This document shows, one piece after another, positions 6,701 to 11,082 of a DNA stretch of 11,082 nt. The stretch is from Bacilli bacterium (lineage in GTDB: Bacteria > Bacillota_I > Bacilli_A > RFN20 > CAG-826), in the NCBI GenBank assembly GCA_017531065.1, contig JAFXLR010000117.1:1-11082 (forward strand), written 5' to 3'. The first letter of the stretch is position 1; each line of letters starts with the position of its first letter. Below the pieces are notes generated by a model that made no database searches, was not told where the DNA came from, and saw nothing but the letters and a program-made list of their open reading frames with translations. A program made the position numbers and the translations under genes.

Positions 6701-8346
6701 TCAAAGCCCTGCTCAAAAAGCAGTTCCTCGAACTTTTCTCCGTCTTTTTACGTGGCAAAGACGGCAAGAGAGTGTCTGGAGGAAAAGCTACTTTATATAT
6801 CGTCCTTTACGCCTTGCTAATTCTCACGGTCGTTGGTTATTCGAGCATGTTCGCTCTCGGATTAGGTTTTACCTATTTCCAAAACCCTGACACTGCTTGG
6901 GCCTACTTTGGAATGGGTGCGATTGCCGCGGTGACCTTATCGATCATCGGCAGCGTCTTCATGACCTATAACTCTTTATATCTAGCGAAGGATAACGAAT
7001 TCCTCCTTTCTCTCCCGGTCCCATCCTGGAAGCTCTTATTCGTGAGACTCTTTGGAGTTTGGTTCTCGGGATTTGCTTGGGAAAGCCTTGTCCTTCTCCC
7101 TTTCTACGTCATCTTCTACATCATGGCTCCAGGCCTTGTGACCGCTTTAGGGGTCGTTTTCCAAATCCTTCTTTGGATTGGTCTTTCCTTCGTCATTCTT
7201 TTCATGACTGCCATTCTTGGCTGGCTTATCGCTAAAGCCGCCACCCACATGGGCAGATACAAAACGCTCATCATCGTCGTTCTCTTCCTTGCTGGATTTA
7301 TTGGCTACATGGCCCTTATCTCTCAGCTCCAAAACGGAATCATGACCCTCTTTGAAGATCCGGAAGCCGTTGCTGGCGGACTTGGGGCGTTCGTCCCTGC
7401 CTATGCCTTTGGCAAAGGCTGCTTAGGAAGCCCTCTTGAAGGCATCATCTTCTTCCTTGTCAGCGCCATTCTCTTCGTTCTCGTTTACTGGGTTCTTACC
7501 ATTAGCTTCAACAAGATCCTTTTGACCAATAACAAAGGCAAAGCCATCACGAGCGACAAACGCCAAGACAAGCAAAAGAGCGTCAACGGCACCCTCATCA
7601 AGAGAGAGTTCAAACACTATTTCTCTAATGCGATGTACATCCTCAATTCATCTTTGGGTTACATCTTCTTGCCGATTATCGGCATCTTAGCTGTCGTTAA
7701 TCGCGACGCCATACAGGTTGCGCTTACTAATTTCGCCGCTTCTGGAACTGCTGCCCCAGAAGATATGGCCATGGCTATGGCGCTAATCAAACTTTTATCT
7801 CCAATGGCAGTCTTCTTAGCGGTCACTTTTTTGGCTGGCACAAGCGTCATCACCGCCCCTTCGATTTCTCTTGAAGGCAAGAAGATTGCCCTCCTTCAAT
7901 CTTTCCCAATCCACATGAAGCAAGTTCTTTGGTCAAAAATTGAGTTTCATTGCCTCATCGCTTTGCCCTTTACCATCCCAAGCGTCATCTTAATTGGCAT
8001 CGGTCTTAGCCTTGAAGTCCTCGACATCATTGCCCTTGCCCTATTGTCAGCGGCAATTATCTTCTTCTTTGGTGTGTTTGGCCTTGCTTGCAACCTAAAA
8101 CACCCGATGCTCAACTGGACGAATGAGAACGTTGCTTTGAAGCAAAGCGCTTCAGTCCTTTTATGCATATTGATAGCGTTTGTCGCGCCAATCGCGTTCA
8201 TACTTTTTTACCTCTTCGTCTTAGGCGCACACTTCCCGACATTCGCTTATCTCTTCATCGTAGCATTCATCTTCGGACTTGTTTCTTGGCTGATCCTTAT
8301 ATGGCTCAACACCAAAGGCGCTGAGAAGTTCCAATACCTCAGCTAA
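6697..8346 (+). CDS. 12-TM ABC-2-type export permease
   Basis: A 549-residue integral membrane protein with about twelve hydrophobic segments (roughly 31-55, 70-92, 125-145, 150-178, 190-210, 248-270, 312-334, 365-386, 418-438, 441-466, 484-508, 513-537). A hydrophilic loop near 276-308 (KAITSDKRQDKQKS) divides it into two six-segment halves. Each half carries a similar motif after its second segment: AKDNEFLLSLPVPSWKLLF (97-115) and SLEGKKIALLQSFPIHMKQV (391-410), suggesting an internal duplication. The overall form matches the large putative ABC exporter permeases of Bacillota that act with a single ATPase. It is translationally coupled to the ATPase upstream, so it is the membrane half of that transporter. 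The transported substrate is unknown; lipids, peptides or antimicrobials are only possibilities. Its codon use matches the neighbouring genes. Confidence 0.88.
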   Translation: MIKALLKKQFLELFSVFLRGKDGKRVSGGKATLYIVLYALLILTVVGYSSMFALGLGFTYFQNPDTAWAYFGMGAIAAVTLSIIGSVFMTYNSLYLAKDNEFLLSLPVPSWKLLFVRLFGVWFSGFAWESLVLLPFYVIFYIMAPGLVTALGVVFQILLWIGLSFVILFMTAILGWLIAKAATHMGRYKTLIIVVLFLAGFIGYMALISQLQNGIMTLFEDPEAVAGGLGAFVPAYAFGKGCLGSPLEGIIFFLVSAILFVLVYWVLTISFNKILLTNNKGKAITSDKRQDKQKSVNGTLIKREFKHYFSNAMYILNSSLGYIFLPIIGILAVVNRDAIQVALTNFAASGTAAPEDMAMAMALIKLLSPMAVFLAVTFLAGTSVITAPSISLEGKKIALLQSFPIHMKQVLWSKIEFHCLIALPFTIPSVILIGIGLSLEVLDIIALALLSAAIIFFFGVFGLACNLKHPMLNWTNENVALKQSASVLLCILIAFVAPIAFILFYLFVLGAHFPTFAYLFIVAFIFGLVSWLILIWLNTKGAEKFQYLS

Positions 8347-8371
8347 TATCAACTACAAAAATAACAATTTC

Positions 8372-8413
8372 AAAAAAGTGGACAAAGGTTATGAAAGCCC
8401 TTCCACTTTTTTT
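8372..8413 (+). terminator. Intrinsic terminator after the ABC operon
   Basis: An 11-bp stem AAAAAAGTGGA / TCCACTTTTTT (8372-8382 and 8402-8412) closes a 19-base loop and is followed by further T. It begins 26 bases after the permease stop (TAA, 8344-8346). Confidence 0.85.
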
Positions 8414-8431
8414 CATATCTATAGAAATTAA

Positions 8432-8460
8432 TTAATTTCCCCACCTTAAAAACTTATAAT
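8432..8460 (+). promoter_or_regulatory. Candidate promoter of the lipoprotein gene
   Basis: A perfect -10 TATAAT at 8455-8460 has a weak -35 (TTAATT, 8432-8437) at the ideal 17-base spacing, just after the preceding terminator. It would give a leader of roughly 90 bases. That leader holds a possible stem GGATTCAT (8473-8480) with ATGAGTCC (8515-8522, one G-U pair) and ends in the ribosome site AGGAAGG (8541-8547). No known riboswitch class is recognised. Together with the preceding terminator this accounts for the 212-base gap. Confidence 0.5.
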
Positions 8461-8558
8461 ATTTACATACAAGGATTCATTATCGCCCGCAAAACCCCTA
8501 TGGATCGCATGCGTATGAGTCCAATATTCATTTTTAAAAAAGGAAGGAAATTTAAAAA

Positions 8559-10118
8559 ATGAAAAAGACAAAATTTCTACCACTAGCAGCCTTAGCACTT
8601 GCTTTAGGTCTTGCATCCTGTGGTGGAGGAACTCCAAGCACTGACGAGTCAAGTGCCGCTCCTGGCACTTCCGCAGCTAGCTCCGTCGTCAAACCAAAGA
8701 TCACTGTCTCCGCTGAAGGCGACAAGAAGACCTTGGTTATGGAAGAAACCGTTCAGCTTAGCGCCAAAGAAGGCGACAAAGCCCTCACCGGCGTCGAATG
8801 GAAATCATCCGCCGAAGCCGTTGCCACCGTTGACGCAACCGGCAAAGTCACCGCCGTTGCCCCTGGCACCGCTTCCATCTCTGCCTCTTTAGAAGGCTAC
8901 ACCAAAGGCTCAATCACCATCACTGTCACGAGACCTGCTCCAACCGCGACTCTTCACTTCGAAGACGCTGATCACTATGCCGCCGATGGCTGGTGGGGAA
9001 CTGCCGATGAAGGCTGGTCACCAGTCTATGAGAGAACTGATGGCAACGCTTCCGATCTCAAGTGCATCGCCCACTTAGACAATGGCGACAAAGAAACCTT
9101 AACATTCACCTCCAGCGCCGCTATCAAAGCCGAGCTCGTCATCATGATGGCCAGCCAGGATGGCGTCACCGATATGAGCGCAGTCATGGACGTCAAGTTC
9201 AACAACGCCGCTATCTCCCTTGCTAGCAAGGCTTTAGCCTCCACCGATTCGAATAGCAACTTCAAAGAGTTCTCTCTCGGTGAGCAAAACCTCATCGCTG
9301 GCGACAACGTCTTAGAGCTTTCATTCAAAGCCACTGCCCCATATATCGATGACTTAGTCGTCTACTCCAAGCAGCAGTCCACCATCGCTGTCAAAGCTGC
9401 TCCTACCAAAGAGAAGATCGAAGTTCAGCTTGAAGAGGGCGCCACTGGTTTAACCGCCTACATCGGTGAAGACACCCAGATCACCCTCACCAAGCCAACC
9501 GACGCCACCGGCGTCAGCTACGCTTCCGATAAGGAAAGTGTCGCCACCGTCGACGAGACCGGTAAGATCCACGGCGTCGCTCTTGGCACTGCCAACATCA
9601 CCATCAAGAAAGATGGCATGTACTCCGCCAGAGTCGAAGTCACTGTCGATAAGAAAGTCATCGAAGGCGAGATCAGAGTCGAAGCCGAAGATTACACCAA
9701 CGAAGAGGCCCCAGCCGGATTCAGCAAGTTTACCGATAGAACCACTGGCATCCAAAACGGCCACAGCGGCGGTGCCTACATCACTGGTTACAACGTTTCC
9801 TCTGCTGTTACTTTGAATTATGCTTTCACTTCTCCAAAGGCTCAGCAGATGACCCTCATCATCGCTGGTGCTTCCCACTACCAGATGAATGAAGACTTTG
9901 TCTTTGGTACCGACTGCACCATCAAACTCAATGACCAAGTAGTCACCCCAGCTGGAGAAGCTAAGATCGAGTCCAATCCAGTCATGGGTGCTCCAACCGT
10001 TGAAGTCACCATCGGTACCGTCAATGTTCTCCAAGGCGAGAATACCTTCGCTCTTGAATTCGCTGAGAGAGCCCCTGCTCTTGACTGCTTCAGATTCATG
10101 CCTACCACCCAAGCCTAA
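8559..10118 (+). CDS. Surface lipoprotein with duplicated Big_2 / carbohydrate-binding-like modules
   Basis: A protein of 519 residues. A type II signal peptide (KKTK, hydrophobic core 7-18, lipobox LASC with Cys21) predicts export by Sec and lipid anchoring to the outer face of the membrane. A Ser/Thr/Ala-rich linker (22-45) follows. Two repeats then appear. Each has a bacterial Ig-like Big_2 domain (about 48-124 and 285-364; SSAEAVATVDATGKVTAVAP against ASDKESVATVDETGKIHGVA) followed by a beta-rich domain (about 129-271 and 370-515). The latter begin LHFEDADHY and IRVEAEDYT and end GDNVLELSFKATAP and GENTFALEFAERAP, resembling CBM6/CBM35-type carbohydrate-binding modules. No catalytic domain is visible, so a glycan-binding or adhesive role is inferred. 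Strong codon bias (ACC, GCC, GTC, ATC) suggests high expression. It is flanked by terminators on both sides, so monocistronic. The start is supported by AGGAAGG (8541-8547) and the signal peptide. Confidence 0.9.
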   Translation: MKKTKFLPLAALALALGLASCGGGTPSTDESSAAPGTSAASSVVKPKITVSAEGDKKTLVMEETVQLSAKEGDKALTGVEWKSSAEAVATVDATGKVTAVAPGTASISASLEGYTKGSITITVTRPAPTATLHFEDADHYAADGWWGTADEGWSPVYERTDGNASDLKCIAHLDNGDKETLTFTSSAAIKAELVIMMASQDGVTDMSAVMDVKFNNAAISLASKALASTDSNSNFKEFSLGEQNLIAGDNVLELSFKATAPYIDDLVVYSKQQSTIAVKAAPTKEKIEVQLEEGATGLTAYIGEDTQITLTKPTDATGVSYASDKESVATVDETGKIHGVALGTANITIKKDGMYSARVEVTVDKKVIEGEIRVEAEDYTNEEAPAGFSKFTDRTTGIQNGHSGGAYITGYNVSSAVTLNYAFTSPKAQQMTLIIAGASHYQMNEDFVFGTDCTIKLNDQVVTPAGEAKIESNPVMGAPTVEVTIGTVNVLQGENTFALEFAERAPALDCFRFMPTTQA

Positions 10119-10136
10119 TTGTTAATTGATTAGACT

Positions 10137-10164
10137 AAGGACCCTCGTTTGGGGGTCCTTTTTT
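10137..10164 (+). terminator. Intrinsic terminator after the lipoprotein gene
   Basis: A perfect 8-bp GC-rich stem AAGGACCC / GGGTCCTT (10137-10144 and 10153-10160) with an 8-base loop, followed by TTTTTT (10159-10164). It lies about 18 bases after the lipoprotein stop. Confidence 0.93.
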
Positions 10165-10205
10165 CATACTCTTTATTTCTTGATAAACACGCGTATACAC
10201 GAAGG

Positions 10206-10259
10206 AAAAAATTTTTTATCTATACCTCTTGACACGATATACTATGCCTCGTATAGTAT
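10206..10259 (+). promoter_or_regulatory. PadR operon promoter with UP-like element and embedded operator
   Basis: A consensus -35 TTGACA (10229-10234), a 17-base spacer and -10 TATAGT (10252-10257) make the strongest promoter in the window. An A6T6 tract (10206-10217) just upstream is placed and shaped like an UP element. A perfect inverted repeat ATACTAT-N7-ATAGTAT (10239-10245 and 10253-10259) covers the spacer and the -10. That position and the AT-rich dyad form fit autorepression by the PadR protein encoded immediately downstream, which is an inference. Initiation near 10264 gives a leader of only about 17 bases containing the ribosome site. Confidence 0.8.
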
Positions 10260-10280
10260 TGTGCGTTGGGAGGTATTTCA

Positions 10281-10598
10281 ATGGATGTACAACTAAAACG
10301 CGGAATGCTAGATATCTGCGTCTTGGCTTCCTTGCTCCAAGGCGACTCCTACGGTTACATGATCATCAAGGATCTGTCGCCCCACGTCGAGATATCGGAA
10401 TCAACCTTGTATCCGATTCTCCGAAGACTAGAAGAGATGAGAGCCGTCGAAACCTATTCGATGGAACATAACGGAAGGTTAAGGAAGTATTACGCGATAA
10501 CGCCATTAGGGCAAAGAAGAATCAGGATATTCCTGGACGAATGGAAATCGATGATGGATATATATGCCTACATCGAAGGGGAGATGAAAAACAGATGA
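10281..10598 (+). CDS. PadR-family transcriptional regulator
   Basis: A 105-residue winged-helix DNA-binding protein of the short PadR type (subfamily 2-like, with a single C-terminal helix for dimerisation). Visible landmarks are GDSYGYMIIKDL (21-32), the recognition-helix segment ESTLYPILRRLEE (40-52) and the wing with GRLRKYYAITPLG (65-77), all strongly conserved in PadR proteins. The ATG at 10281 is chosen over an in-frame TTG at 10266 because GGGAGGT (10268-10274) lies six bases before the ATG and falls inside the longer version. It overlaps the HAAS-domain gene by ATGA (10595-10598). PadR proteins of this kind usually repress their own operon and the membrane protein encoded with it; the inverted repeat in the promoter agrees. 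Codon use is less biased than in neighbours (ATA, AGG, CTA, GGG appear), as expected for low expression. Confidence 0.95.
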   Translation: MDVQLKRGMLDICVLASLLQGDSYGYMIIKDLSPHVEISESTLYPILRRLEEMRAVETYSMEHNGRLRKYYAITPLGQRRIRIFLDEWKSMMDIYAYIEGEMKNR

Positions 10599-11082
10599 GA
10601 AAGAATGAGTTTATTAACGAAATAAGAGGGGCCCTAAGAGGCTATCCTCGTAACGAAGTAGAAAATTCAATTGAGTTCTACTCCGAGATCATCGATGACC
10701 GTATGGAAAACGGCATGAGCGAAGAACAAGCCGTTTCCTCACTTGGAAGCATCGACATGATCATCAAGAACATCAAAGTGGACATGCCACTTAAGTCGGT
10801 CATTAGGGAGACCGCGAAAGAGAGAAAAGAAGAAAGAATCCGTGAGACCAAGCACATGGGTGCTGGAACGATCATCCTTCTGATTCTTGGCGCTCCATTA
10901 TGGCTACCACTAGCCATCGTCGGATTCGTCCTTGTCTGCGTGTTCTTCATTGTCTTATGGGTCATCGACATCGCCGTCTTCGCGGCTGGCATTGGCCTTG
11001 CAGCTGGACTTGCCGCTGGCGCAGTTGGCTCGGTCACGAGCTTCATCGCTGGCAACCCAGGCACCGGCATCGCCTTCATCGG
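10595..11082 (+). CDS. HAAS/DUF1700-type membrane protein, partial (3' end outside window)
   Basis: An open frame of 162 complete codons runs from the ATG at 10595 to the right edge without a stop. The N-terminus (about 1-60) is the alpha-helical HAAS region that accompanies PadR genes: MRKNEFINEIRGALRG, an acidic helix around EFYSEIIDDRMENG (27-40) and the typical EEQAVSSLGSIDMIIKNI (43-60). After a charged linker (61-88) come hydrophobic segments at about 90-126 and a Gly/Ala-rich membrane stretch at about 127-152. HAAS domains are thought to interact with the partner PadR protein, so this is probably the membrane sensor or anti-regulator of the pair; the signal is unknown. The start overlaps the padR stop by four bases. 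A downstream DUF4097-type gene is common in such loci, but it would lie beyond the window. Confidence 0.85.
   Translation, partial: MRKNEFINEIRGALRGYPRNEVENSIEFYSEIIDDRMENGMSEEQAVSSLGSIDMIIKNIKVDMPLKSVIRETAKERKEERIRETKHMGAGTIILLILGAPLWLPLAIVGFVLVCVFFIVLWVIDIAVFAAGIGLAAGLAAGAVGSVTSFIAGNPGTGIAFI

Noticed and set aside
9450..10112. A 220-codon open frame on the minus strand across the second half of the lipoprotein gene
   Set aside because: It is antisense to a gene with a clear signal peptide and repeated domains. Its composition is the mirror of that gene's strong codon bias, and it has no ribosome site and no recognisable domain.
10239..10259. The inverted repeat before padR as a terminator or attachment site
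   Set aside because: The stem is AT-rich and not followed by a T-tract, it lies inside a strong promoter, and no integrase or duplicated flank is present; an operator is the better reading.
1..11082. Mobile elements, CRISPR, tRNA or rRNA genes, defence systems
   Set aside because: No terminal inverted repeats, transposase motifs, spaced repeats or cloverleaf-like sequence were seen, and the genes read as ordinary chromosomal units with shared codon use.

Overview
The window looks like a chromosomal segment of a mid-GC, Gram-positive-type bacterium of the phylum Bacillota, most plausibly an uncultured gut lineage near Erysipelotrichales or other Bacilli. The grounds are strong AGGAGG-type ribosome sites, short intrinsic terminators with T-tracts, a DegV-family protein, a PadR-HAAS regulatory pair, a B. 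subtilis-like pairing of a small S1 protein with pgi, and a lipoprotein anchored by a simple LASC lipobox. UGA is used as a stop and every Trp inspected is UGG, so this is not a UGA=Trp mollicute code. The lineage is an inference; no rRNA or ribosomal protein gene is present to fix it.

Layout. (1) 1-2634, plus strand: a tightly packed operon of a HAD-family phosphatase (5' end outside the window), an IspD/TarI-family cytidylyltransferase, a small S1 RNA-binding protein and glucose-6-phosphate isomerase. The second and third junctions are ATGA overlaps, and the operon ends at a terminator that can work in both directions. (2) 2687-5818, minus strand: a DegV-family fatty-acid-binding protein and, upstream of it, a 711-residue multi-domain membrane HD-GYP phosphodiesterase. 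A terminator and a new promoter separate them, so they are probably two transcription units. (3) 5987-8346, plus strand, divergent from the HD-GYP gene: an ABC ATPase and a 12-TM permease in a two-gene operon closed by a terminator. (4) 8559-10118: a monocistronic surface lipoprotein built from two copies of an Ig-like (Big_2) plus carbohydrate-binding-like module. (5) 10229-11082: a near-consensus promoter with an embedded inverted repeat driving a PadR regulator and a HAAS/DUF1700 membrane protein that runs off the right edge.

How they work together. Pgi supplies central sugar metabolism; the HAD, nucleotidyltransferase and S1 genes are co-expressed with it. The HD-GYP protein joins a membrane module resembling ECF-transporter S components, an extracytoplasmic sensor and a c-di-GMP phosphodiesterase, so it may link something sensed outside the cell to second-messenger breakdown. 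The ABC pair, the lipoprotein and the PadR-HAAS unit are all envelope functions.

I found no mobile element, CRISPR array, tRNA, rRNA or phage gene, and no clearly new multi-gene system. The most interesting items are the HD-GYP domain architecture, the internally duplicated lipoprotein, the operator inside the PadR promoter and the apparent absence of a ribosome site in front of degV.
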